Shown in pieces: positions 14,325 through 21,593 of a DNA stretch of 48,661 nucleotides. Source of the DNA: Candidatus Pacearchaeota archaeon (GTDB lineage: Archaea > Nanobdellota > Nanobdellia > Pacearchaeales > GW2011-AR1); the NCBI GenBank assembly GCA_016866995.1, contig VGKQ01000006.1:1-48661 (forward strand). Direction: 5' to 3'. The notes beneath the pieces were generated by a model. The model did not search any database, was not told the DNA's origin, and saw only the letters and a program-made list of their open reading frames with translations. A program made the position numbers and the translations under genes. Numbering within the stretch: position 1 is the first letter of the stretch; every line of letters begins with the position of its first letter.

Positions 14325-14959
14325 GATGCAAATTTAAGATTGATATAAAAAAAGACTATAAAAATTATATAAAAGCACTTTCTAATGATAAATGGAAAGA
14401 TAAAGTTCCCACAGAATTAAAAAGAGAAAATATAAGCACATATTTAGAAGAAAAATATATAATAGAAAAAGAGCTTATAAAAAGAATAGTAAATAATATT
14501 AATAAACTATGGTTCAGAAAAGAAAGGGAGATATTTAGAAGGATTGAAGAAGTAACTGGTAAAAAAACAGTTGGAAATTTTAAGATTATTCTAACCACAA
14601 TAAAATTTTGTCCTTATATGTTAAAAACAAATGAGATAATGATTTATTATCTATATTCTCCAGAAAAATTTTGCGAAGTTTTAACACATGAATTACTCCA
14701 TTTTAATTTCCATCAGTTTTTCTTTGAAAAAGTTGAAGAAAGAATAGGAACAGAAAAAGCACATATGCTTAAAGAAAGCGTAACTTTTCTTATTAATGAA
14801 GAATTTCAGGACATCTTAAAAGAGGATGACAAAGGATATCCAAAACATCAAGAATTGAGAAAAAGACTATCCGATATCTGGAAGAGTGAAAAAAATTTTC
14901 AAAAACTAGTAGAAAAAGGAACAGAAATAACTAACACTTCTCCATCTTTCTCGCGCTGA
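14321..14959 (+). CDS. putative zinc metallopeptidase (HExxH) of the peptide cassette
   Basis: 212 residues. The zinc motif HELLH is at residues 123-127, with candidate third ligands at E152 or E160-161 in the following helix. No signal peptide or membrane segment is visible, so it would act in the cytoplasm. The four-base ATGA overlap with the radical SAM gene implies coupled translation, and leader removal from the modified peptide is the natural hypothesis. The last 60 bases overlap, antisense, the truncated SLOG gene. It matches no family I can name. Confidence 0.75.
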   Translation: MRCKFKIDIKKDYKNYIKALSNDKWKDKVPTELKRENISTYLEEKYIIEKELIKRIVNNINKLWFRKEREIFRRIEEVTGKKTVGNFKIILTTIKFCPYMLKTNEIMIYYLYSPEKFCEVLTHELLHFNFHQFFFEKVEERIGTEKAHMLKESVTFLINEEFQDILKEDDKGYPKHQELRKRLSDIWKSEKNFQKLVEKGTEITNTSPSFSR

Positions 14960-15177
14960 TTCCTTTTTCTTTGCAAAACTTCCCAAACTTTTTTTCCTTT
15001 ATTTTTAATAAATTCCTGTGCAAAAAATTCAGAAACACTTCCTTTATCAGGAGTTATTGCTATTTCATTATTGCTTTTTGCAGTGATTTTTGCTGTCTCC
15101 GCAATTATCTTCCTGGCTTCCGGATTAATTTCTTCAACATATTCAATCTTGCTTGGCCCGATTATCCCAATTCTCAT
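14899..15177 (-). pseudogene. truncated SLOG/LOG-like Rossmann protein
   Basis: The first 70 residues look like a SLOG-type nucleotide-binding protein (MRIGIIGPSKIEYVEEINPE, then AITPDKGSVSEFFAQEFI and GKKVWEV). From memory of the family, a further 70-100 residues should follow. Here the frame runs instead into sequence antisense to the end of the HExxH gene and stops. That suggests loss of the 3' half at about 14960-14985. The ATG at 15177 has an AT box about 25-30 bases upstream; a TTG at 15195 also exists. It may still be expressed. Confidence 0.5.
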
Positions 15178-15300
15178 AAAAACAATAGAAAACAAGAGTT
15201 AATAAATTTTTACAAGCTGTTAAGCCAATTAGAAAGTTTAATTTTATAATATATATTGAAGTATAGAAAAGTATAAAATAAAGAAAAGAATAAATAATTT

Positions 15301-15936
15301 ATGTATAAGGAGATAATAGCAACAGGCATAGATGGATTTCTTATCAAACATGAGGCTTTTATTGAGCCGCACAAGACATGGTTTGATAGAGTTATCAGGT
15401 TGACAGGAGACAAAAGTCTTGCTCAATGGAAAGGCAGAAAGGATTTTTTTCTGGGTATAGACAAAGCAATGAAAAAAATAATGCCATATACAAAAGAAGA
15501 GCAAAGACTGGGAAAAGCAAGAAAATGGTATGCAGAAGAAATTATTGCGTATTTAAAAGAGCATCCAGAAGCAGTTTACAAGGATGTTGAAAATATGCTG
15601 AGAAAATTAAAAATAAGATATGCTCTCGCATTAATAACTCCAAGCCTGCAGGAATACATGCCAGCAATTCTTGAAGCTGCAGGCTTGTCGCAGGTTTTTG
15701 ATGTAATTTTTGTTTCAAAAGGAAATCTTCCAGAAGAATTCACATACAAATACAGAGAGCCAATAATTTATATTGCAGCAAGAAACAGAGAAATATTCGC
15801 TCAGGCAAAAGAGCTTGAAATTCCGTGCGCCTATGCTGCATGGGATAATTTTAATAGAGAAATCGCAGATTTTGTCGGAAATAACGCAAAAAGCCCAGAT
15901 GAGCTCAAATTTCTTCACCAGCTTGAAACTTATTAA
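15301..15936 (+). CDS. HAD-like hydrolase
   Basis: Rossmann-type protein of 211 residues resembling the HAD superfamily. Strand 1 reads IIATGIDGFLI, where the expected DxD is replaced by GID, so the usual first catalytic Asp may be missing. A helical cap follows (about 25-100), then ALALITPSLQEYM as motif II, and FDVIFVSKG. The substituted nucleophile position makes catalysis uncertain, and it may be a binding protein. It stands alone between AT-rich gaps. Confidence 0.55.
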   Translation: MYKEIIATGIDGFLIKHEAFIEPHKTWFDRVIRLTGDKSLAQWKGRKDFFLGIDKAMKKIMPYTKEEQRLGKARKWYAEEIIAYLKEHPEAVYKDVENMLRKLKIRYALALITPSLQEYMPAILEAAGLSQVFDVIFVSKGNLPEEFTYKYREPIIYIAARNREIFAQAKELEIPCAYAAWDNFNREIADFVGNNAKSPDELKFLHQLETY

Positions 15937-16124
15937 AATATTAATACTAAATTAATCTCTATTATCGCTAATAATTAAATTTACACAATCTTAAGTTATC
16001 AGTTAATTAAGGATAATAATGGCTTAATTAATTTTAATTATATTTTATGTTAGTTATATTATGGATAATTAATTTAAAATTAATGTATTAGTAGCATTAA
16101 TTAAGTTATTAGTGGTGCTTTATA

Positions 16125-17159
16125 CTAATGATTTAATTTTTTATAGGCTTCAATTAGATTTTTCTTGAAATCAGAAAGATATTTTCTTGGAACTCTTGCT
16201 CCAGCAGCAGCAACATGTCCCCCTACCTGCGTTTTAGGAATATTTTTTACAGCTTCTTGCAATAAAACAGGGCAGTTGATTTTCTTATCCTGACATCTTG
16301 CTGAAATAGATAATGGTTCTTCTTCTCTTATAAAAATAAATGCCTTGTCTTTATTCTCGGAAATTGAGCTTATTTTATTTATCAAAAAAGATTTTATTGC
16401 ATATTTTGGATTCATAGTAAAAATAATCAGGTTTCCATAAACTTCTCTTGCTTTTTTGTATCTATCAAGCCAGAATTCATAATCTTTTCTCACTTTTTTA
16501 ACAATTTCATTTATCTTAAGTTCTTCAGGATTCCTTGCCCTCATAAGCAAATCATAAACTTCTTTCTCCTTGTTTTTAAAATAAGCAATTGCAAAGCTGA
16601 TGTCAGAAACAACACGCCATAAATCACACTGAAATCTTTCAATTTCAAAATCTAAAAATACTTTATTGCAGTTTTTCTCATTATATTTCTGAGGCATATC
16701 ATCAATTATTCCAACAGCCACAATCCATGAAGGAATTTTTTGTATTTTTGAGAATAAATAATAGCATAAATAAGTGGCAGGAAATCTGCTTTCAGATTTC
16801 AAAAAAATAGTTTTTCTTGAATTCAAGTCGGCTGTTAGTGGGTGGTGGTCAATAACAACAATCTCAGCAAATTTTTCTATTTCCCTGATTGCTTCTTTTT
16901 CTCCTTCAACAACCAAATCCAAGAAAAAAACTTTGCTGATTTTTCTTTTTTTTAAATTTTCAACTACTTTAAAGTAAATTCCTTGTTGATAATTTATAAA
17001 ATCAATATAATCGGGCTTGATAATTCTGGAAGCAATAACAGCAGAGCATATCCCATCGGGGTCTGTATGCGAGATTATAGCAATTTTGTCTTTCTCTTGC
17101 AAGTTTCCTATAAATTCAAAAAATCTCTTCTCATCTCCTGCAATAAATTCAGGTTTCAT
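16125..17159 (-). CDS. DHH-family phosphoesterase
   Basis: DHH/DHHA1 protein of 344 residues. Motif I is ISHTDPDGICSAVIA (about 29-43), motif III VIDHHPL (about 101-107) and the C-terminal DHHA1 substrate-binding loop QVGGHVAAAGARVP (about 316-329). Relatives hydrolyse short oligonucleotides, single-stranded DNA ends or pyrophosphate; length and layout suit an archaeal NrnA/RecJ-like nuclease. Its start overlaps the MBL-fold gene's stop by four bases, so the two are one transcription unit. Confidence 0.85.
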   Translation of the reverse strand: MKPEFIAGDEKRFFEFIGNLQEKDKIAIISHTDPDGICSAVIASRIIKPDYIDFINYQQGIYFKVVENLKKRKISKVFFLDLVVEGEKEAIREIEKFAEIVVIDHHPLTADLNSRKTIFLKSESRFPATYLCYYLFSKIQKIPSWIVAVGIIDDMPQKYNEKNCNKVFLDFEIERFQCDLWRVVSDISFAIAYFKNKEKEVYDLLMRARNPEELKINEIVKKVRKDYEFWLDRYKKAREVYGNLIIFTMNPKYAIKSFLINKISSISENKDKAFIFIREEEPLSISARCQDKKINCPVLLQEAVKNIPKTQVGGHVAAAGARVPRKYLSDFKKNLIEAYKKLNH

Positions 17160-17821
17160 ATCTCTTTCTCCAATTTTATAGCTTTTATTCCAAACTCAAA
17201 GCACAATTTTACAAAATTATCAGCATCTTTTTCCGAGCCCGCAACAGCTCCATAATGCATTGGAATCGCAAGAGTTGGCTTGATTAAAGAAGCAGCCTCA
17301 GCAGCCTCGCTCGCATCCATTGTATAATTCCCCCCAACAGGCAACAAAGCAATAAACTCATTTCCCTGTTTGCCATATCCTGTCAATTTTTCCATTTCTG
17401 GAATTTTATCTGTGTCTCCTGCATGATAAATTATAATATTTTCAAACTTGATAATATAACCCATCCATCCTTCTGATTTTGGATGAAACTGCTTTTTAGG
17501 ATTATAAGCCGGAACAGCCTGTATTCTTATTCCTTCAAAATTTAATTCATCTCCCAGCTCAATAATCTGCATATTCACATCTTCTATTCTTGTAATCTTG
17601 CTCTGGCAGTCAGCAGAAACAACAATAATTGTTCCTTTCTTGACAATTTTTTCAATATCAGCAAGAGAACAGTGGTCATAATGTCCGTGACTTGCAAGAA
17701 TTATGTCGGCTTTAGGCAGATTTTCAGAGATATTGTAAGGATCAATATAAATTTTTTTATCATTTTCAATTAAAAACCCGGAATTTCCCAAAAATTTCAG
17801 ATTAATTTTTCCTATTCTCAT
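17156..17821 (-). CDS. metallo-beta-lactamase-fold hydrolase, UPF0173-like
   Basis: 221-residue MBL-fold protein. The metal motif is ASHGHYDHC (HxHxDH), followed by YHAGDTD (the bridging Asp) and IPMHYGAV near the C-terminus. It opens with INLKFLGNSGFLIE, as UPF0173 proteins do. The substrate is unknown. It lies immediately upstream of the DHH phosphoesterase with a four-base overlap, suggesting the two act on related nucleotides or phosphoesters. Confidence 0.88.
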   Translation of the reverse strand: MRIGKINLKFLGNSGFLIENDKKIYIDPYNISENLPKADIILASHGHYDHCSLADIEKIVKKGTIIVVSADCQSKITRIEDVNMQIIELGDELNFEGIRIQAVPAYNPKKQFHPKSEGWMGYIIKFENIIIYHAGDTDKIPEMEKLTGYGKQGNEFIALLPVGGNYTMDASEAAEAASLIKPTLAIPMHYGAVAGSEKDADNFVKLCFEFGIKAIKLEKEI

Positions 17822-17851
17822 TTTTTAAAAATTCTTCAAATATTTATAAAG

Positions 17852-18364
17852 TTAATCAATCTTTTTCTTAAATAATTTTTCAGCAGGACATCCAATTTTT
17901 CTCTGTTTGCAGTATTTACATGCTATTTTGCCTCTGACAAAAGCATTTCCAGCAGATGTCAGAATAATCAGCAAGACAACCCACAGCAAAACAAGAAAAC
18001 TAAAATTTATTATCAACAAAACAATTCCAATAATAACAGGAATTAAAGAAACAAGAAAATCAGGAATTAAATCTTTCCAGGTTATTTTTCTGTTGCAGAA
18101 ATTTTTTGAATTTCCTTTTTTAAAAAATAAGCTGCTTATTCTTCCTCTTCCAAATGCGCAGGTTTTTCCGTAATAATAGCAGTCAACACAATGCCCTCTC
18201 ATCAGCTTGATTTCCAAGAAAAGAATATAAATCAAATATAAAACAAGCCAGATAATTCCAATCTGTAATATTATAAATATTCCGATTAAATAAATTCCTA
18301 TTGAAACAAGATTTGTCAGAAATACAGCCCATAATGGATAATTCTCGCAATATTTTTCTTTCAT
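17852..18364 (-). CDS. membrane protein with cysteine pairs
   Basis: 170 residues with about four hydrophobic segments in two hairpins: about 11-34 and 36-52, then about 100-118 and 119-137. The soluble parts carry CVDCYYYGKTCAFGRGR between the hairpins and CKYCKQRKIGCPAE at the C-terminus, both likely metal or redox sites on one face of the membrane. I recognise this as a conserved hypothetical pattern without a known role. Confidence 0.6.
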   Translation of the reverse strand: MKEKYCENYPLWAVFLTNLVSIGIYLIGIFIILQIGIIWLVLYLIYILFLEIKLMRGHCVDCYYYGKTCAFGRGRISSLFFKKGNSKNFCNRKITWKDLIPDFLVSLIPVIIGIVLLIINFSFLVLLWVVLLIILTSAGNAFVRGKIACKYCKQRKIGCPAEKLFKKKID

Positions 18365-18421
18365 TTTAAATCTCTTCAGAATTTAAAAGGCTGAAAAATT
18401 TATTTTTCTTCATCTTTCACC

Positions 18422-18766
18422 TTAGTCAAGAGCCAAGCTGATTTTAATTGCCCTATCAACTTTATTCATTGTAAAATTATCAAGAAATCCTATTCTTTTA
18501 ATTAATCTAGAACTATCAATCGTTCTGATTTGGTTTAGCATAATCGTAGAATCTTTATCTAATCTGGATTCAGATTTTGAAATGAAGATATTAGTCGCAT
18601 ACTCTTTTTTAAATATTTTTGAGGTTATAGCAGCAGTAATTGTAACAGGTGAATATTTATTTCCATTATCATTTTGAATTATTAAAACAGGACGAATTCC
18701 ACCTTGCTCTCTCCCTTTTGTTGGCTCTAAATTAGCTAAAAATATTTCCCCTCTTTTAATTTGCAT
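18422..18766 (-). CDS. MazF/PemK-type endoribonuclease toxin
   Basis: 114 residues with the MazF opening MQIKRGEIFLANLEPTKGRE, then RPVLIIQND, ITAAITSKI and the helix NFTMNKVDRAIKISLAL. The active-site Arg and Thr positions of the family are present. MazF toxins cleave mRNA at short sequences. The start codon is immediately after the stop of the antitoxin gene, with no spacer, so the pair is co-translated. Confidence 0.9.
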   Translation of the reverse strand: MQIKRGEIFLANLEPTKGREQGGIRPVLIIQNDNGNKYSPVTITAAITSKIFKKEYATNIFISKSESRLDKDSTIMLNQIRTIDSSRLIKRIGFLDNFTMNKVDRAIKISLALD

Positions 18767-18997
18767 TTACCACTCCCAATCGTCAAGATTTTCAATTGAT
18801 TCAAACTCTTTTGTTATTTTCAGGCTTTCTTCAGCCATTTCCTTATAACCCTCAATTAACAATTGCTCCTGCTCTTTTTTGCATTTTTCAGCAATTTTCA
18901 TTAAATTTAAAATTACTTGCTCATAAGTTTCTTTATTAGTTTTCATTCTATCAAGTGCACTTTTCACATTCTCATTAAGCTGTATCGTGGTTACCAT
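18767..18997 (-). CDS. antitoxin of the MazF-like pair
   Basis: 76 residues. It begins MVTTIQLNENVKSALDRMK, resembling a ribbon-helix-helix DNA-binding domain, and continues into an acidic C-terminus ending DDWEW that probably covers the toxin. It belongs to the archaeal RHH-like antitoxins, not classical AbrB-type MazE. Two ACTATAGT palindromes cover its promoter (19001-19019), consistent with self-repression. Confidence 0.75.
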   Translation of the reverse strand: MVTTIQLNENVKSALDRMKTNKETYEQVILNLMKIAEKCKKEQEQLLIEGYKEMAEESLKITKEFESIENLDDWEW

Positions 18998-19000
18998 ATA

Positions 19001-19019
19001 ACTATAGTCAAACTATAGT
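19001..19019. promoter_or_regulatory. paired palindromic operator of the toxin-antitoxin promoter
   Basis: Two copies of the perfect 8-bp palindrome ACTATAGT (19001-19008 and 19012-19019) separated by CAA lie between the antitoxin ATG and its AT box (about 19019-19029, minus strand). Spacing of 11 bases centre to centre puts both on one DNA face, suited to cooperative binding by RHH dimers. Confidence 0.6.
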
Positions 19020-19052
19020 TTATATATCTTTTGGTTTTTAGACTCTTGGGAG

Positions 19053-19069
19053 TTAATCCTTAGGATTAA
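19053..19069. repeat. palindrome TTAATCCTTAGGATTAA, left copy
   Basis: A perfect inverted repeat (8-bp arms around one T) flanked by GAG and CTC. A close copy lies at 20026-20042 on the other side of the gene at 19202. Each copy is followed by GGGCGT(A/G)TTACC, at 19123-19134 and 20052-20063. Confidence 0.6.
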
Positions 19070-19201
19070 ATCTCCTACATAAACCGAATAACTTCTGATT
19101 AAAAAAGTTTAGGGTAGTGGCTGGGCGTATTACCAAAAAGTTTAGCGCTGTGGAAAGGAGTTGAACTAAATGTTTATAAATATATAATAAGTAAATTAAT
19201 T

Positions 19202-19984
19202 ATGAAAAGAGGAACTTATATAATAATAGCCATTTTTGTAGTGATAGTAATTATGGTAGTAGGATTTTATATCTTTAAAAGTTTAAATGAAAAAGATACA
19301 TCTTCACAAAATCAAGATATTCAAAATCAAAGTATAAACACCCAAACCAAGTCAAATATTGAAAATACTAATACTGAAGAAAATGAAAATCAAAGTAATA
19401 CGGGTCAAGGAAAAATGGTTATTGCATATGGCAACGAAGTTCAACAAGGAATAGCGATTTACAATCAATATAATCCAGAAGAGTGCTTATACAGTATATT
19501 TTTTGCTTGCGATGTCTTTGAAAATGGATGTGATGATGAAGGCATAATGGATTATTGTAAGAATAAATGTGTAGAAACGGGTGGTAGACCTTCAGGGACT
19601 GGAGGATTTGCGAGACTACAAAATGAAGGAGTTATTAATGCTGTACAATGTTTTTGTAGTCAGTGCCTCTCATCTGAAACTGGAGAAAAGAATTTTGAAT
19701 TTGTTAACACAAGAACATTATGCAGAGATTCATTTGGGAAGAACGGTATAGAAGTAGTTGTAAAAAACACTGGTTCTTCTGATATTTCAAAAAATGATTG
19801 GGTTGTTCATAAAATAGATGGACAGGAAATAGATGTTTGGCCGTTTGATATAAAGGTGGGGGAATCTGGTCAGGTATTCACAGTGGTTAAGACAAAAGAT
19901 AAAAATTATACTTCTGGAGAACATAATATTGAAGTAGGGTTATCACAAGATAATATAAAAACCACAAAGGTTACTTGCCCATAA
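19202..19984 (+). CDS. membrane-anchored extracellular Cys-rich protein
   Basis: Unrecognised 260-residue protein. A single N-terminal hydrophobic helix (about 5-27, IIIAIFVVIVIMVVGFYIF) anchors it. An Asn/Gln/Ser-rich linker of about 45 residues follows, then a globular domain with eight or more cysteines between about residues 98 and 160 and a C-terminal beta-sandwich-like part reminiscent of archaellin or CARDB modules (VVVKNTGSSDISKNDW). Probably on the cell surface. It is bracketed by two related palindromic repeats, so it may have moved as a unit. Confidence 0.6.
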   Translation: MKRGTYIIIAIFVVIVIMVVGFYIFKSLNEKDTSSQNQDIQNQSINTQTKSNIENTNTEENENQSNTGQGKMVIAYGNEVQQGIAIYNQYNPEECLYSIFFACDVFENGCDDEGIMDYCKNKCVETGGRPSGTGGFARLQNEGVINAVQCFCSQCLSSETGEKNFEFVNTRTLCRDSFGKNGIEVVVKNTGSSDISKNDWVVHKIDGQEIDVWPFDIKVGESGQVFTVVKTKDKNYTSGEHNIEVGLSQDNIKTTKVTCP

Positions 19985-20016
19985 TTAATTTAATTTTTCT
20001 ATTTCCCGAGGAAAAT

Positions 20017-20100
20017 GTTGGGAAGTTAATCCTTAAGATTAACTTATCGTGGGGCGTGTTACCTAAGGATTAAAAATCATTTTTCAAGCATCTTCCCAAC
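20017..20100. repeat. nested inverted repeat, right copy
   Basis: GTTGGGAAG (20017-20025) and CTTCCCAAC (20092-20100) enclose TTAATCCTTA (20026-20035) and TAAGGATTAA (20064-20073), each pair perfectly complementary. TTAATCCTTAAGATTAA here is a one-mismatch copy of the palindrome at 19053. It may form an RNA stem that ends the preceding transcript, or mark a recombination scar. Confidence 0.5.
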
Positions 20101-20113
20101 AGAAAGCATCAAG
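20097..20113 (-). repeat. 17-base match to the end of gatA
   Basis: CAACAGAAAGCATCAAG is identical to 21620-21636 inside the 3' end of gatA, in the same orientation. Read on the minus strand it continues as MLSVGKMLEK and a stop, against MLSVAEQF in GatA, so it looks like a remnant of an amidase-family C-terminus. The two copies flank the ATPase gene. Confidence 0.5.
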
Positions 20114-20196
20114 TTCTAATAATCCCCGCACCAAAAGGTTTAAATAGTATTAAATATACTTAACAATATTAATAAATATCATTAAGTATAAATAAA

Positions 20197-21483
20197 ATGA
20201 TAAGGGAAGTAATATACGAATTTTGGGAAAAGGAATTGCCAGAAGTTATTTCAAGAGAAGTTGAAATAGACTCAAGCGATTTGATAAATGATATAGTTGG
20301 AATAAGAAGATGCGGCAAAACTTTTTTGATGTTCAATAAAATAAAAGAGCTACTTAAAAAAGCCGACAAAGAATCAATAGTTTATGTAAATTTTGAGAAC
20401 AGAAAGCTTTTTCCATTAAAAAAAGAATACTTTGATGATATTATAGAGTTAATTCATTCTGAAAATCTTTTGAATAAAGGAAAAGTTTATTTATTCCTGG
20501 ATGAGGTTCAAAAAATAGGAGGATGGGAAAGACATGTAAGAAGCGTCTATGATGAATTTAAAGGAAAAATTAAGATATTTGTTTCAGGTTCAAATGCTTC
20601 CCTCTTAAGCAAGGACTATGGAACATTGCTGACAGGCAGGCATCTATCAAAAACATTAATGCCTCTCTCATTTAGAGAATTCTTGAAATTCAAAAAATAT
20701 GAAATTGAAAAGATTTTGACAGAAAAAGACAGAGCAAACATAAAAAAGTTTCTTGAAGAATACTTAAATTTTGGAGGTTTTCCAGAAGTTGTTCTTTCAG
20801 AAAATAAAGAGCAGATACTAAGCCAATTATTCAATGACATTCTTAGTAAAGATATTTTAAGCAGGAATATAAGAAAAGAAAGCGTTATAGAGGAATTTTC
20901 ATATTATCTCGCAGGAAATGTAAGCTCTTTGCTTAGTTTTAACAAAATGGCAAATTATTTTAAGTCCAGAGGCATAAAAATATCGGTTCCGACAATAGAA
21001 AATTATTTCGGACTGATAAAAAATTCTTTCTTATTTTTTGACAACCTGATTTTTTCTTATAAGATTAAAGACCGGTTTCAAAACCCAAGAAAAATATACT
21101 GCATTGATAATGGCATCTTTAACTTTATTGGGCTGAAATTTAGCAAAGATTATGGAAAACTTTATGAAAATGCAGTTTTTCTTAAATTAAAGAAAAAATC
21201 TTTTGATAATTATTTGATTGATATTTTCTATTGGAAAAACATCCAGCACGAAGAAGTTGATTTTGTTGTAAAAGAAGGATTAAAAGCCAAGCAATTGATA
21301 CAAGTTTGTTATAATGTAGATAATGCAGAAACAAAAAAAAGAGAAGTTAAAGCATTAATAAAAGCAAGTAAGGAATTAAAATGCAAAGATTTGGTTATAA
21401 TCACAAAGGATTATGATGGAAAAGAAAAAATATGCAATAAAAAAATAAAGTTTATTCCTTTGTGGAAATGGCTTTTGGAGTAA
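20197..21483 (+). CDS. AAA ATPase with DUF4143 domain
   Basis: 428 residues. The P-loop GIRRCGKTF is at about 32-40, Walker B YLFLDEVQKI at about 93-102 followed by GWERHVR, and sensor-1 IFVSGSNASLL. LSFREFLKF links to the second half, which carries the DUF4143 region with a PD-(D/E)xK-like segment (EVDFVVKEGLKAKQLIQVC). Such proteins are common in archaeal and bacterial accessory gene pools; their role is not settled. A BRE/TATA element lies at about 20132-20147. The gene sits between two copies of a gatA 3'-end fragment. Confidence 0.88.
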   Translation: MIREVIYEFWEKELPEVISREVEIDSSDLINDIVGIRRCGKTFLMFNKIKELLKKADKESIVYVNFENRKLFPLKKEYFDDIIELIHSENLLNKGKVYLFLDEVQKIGGWERHVRSVYDEFKGKIKIFVSGSNASLLSKDYGTLLTGRHLSKTLMPLSFREFLKFKKYEIEKILTEKDRANIKKFLEEYLNFGGFPEVVLSENKEQILSQLFNDILSKDILSRNIRKESVIEEFSYYLAGNVSSLLSFNKMANYFKSRGIKISVPTIENYFGLIKNSFLFFDNLIFSYKIKDRFQNPRKIYCIDNGIFNFIGLKFSKDYGKLYENAVFLKLKKKSFDNYLIDIFYWKNIQHEEVDFVVKEGLKAKQLIQVCYNVDNAETKKREVKALIKASKELKCKDLVIITKDYDGKEKICNKKIKFIPLWKWLLE

Positions 21484-21593
21484 TACTCTCAACAAAGATT
21501 TAACATCTGGCTTGCACAGAAGAATTAATGAAAAATATAAAATTATTTGAGATTTTCAAACTCTCCATCTCGCAATCCTGTTTGTTAATATAA

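Noticed and set aside
15937-16124. AT-rich 188-base gap with repeated TTAATTAA-like words, considered as an origin
   Set aside because: No clear origin recognition boxes and no cdc6/orc gene nearby; base composition alone explains the words. The same holds for 1-203.
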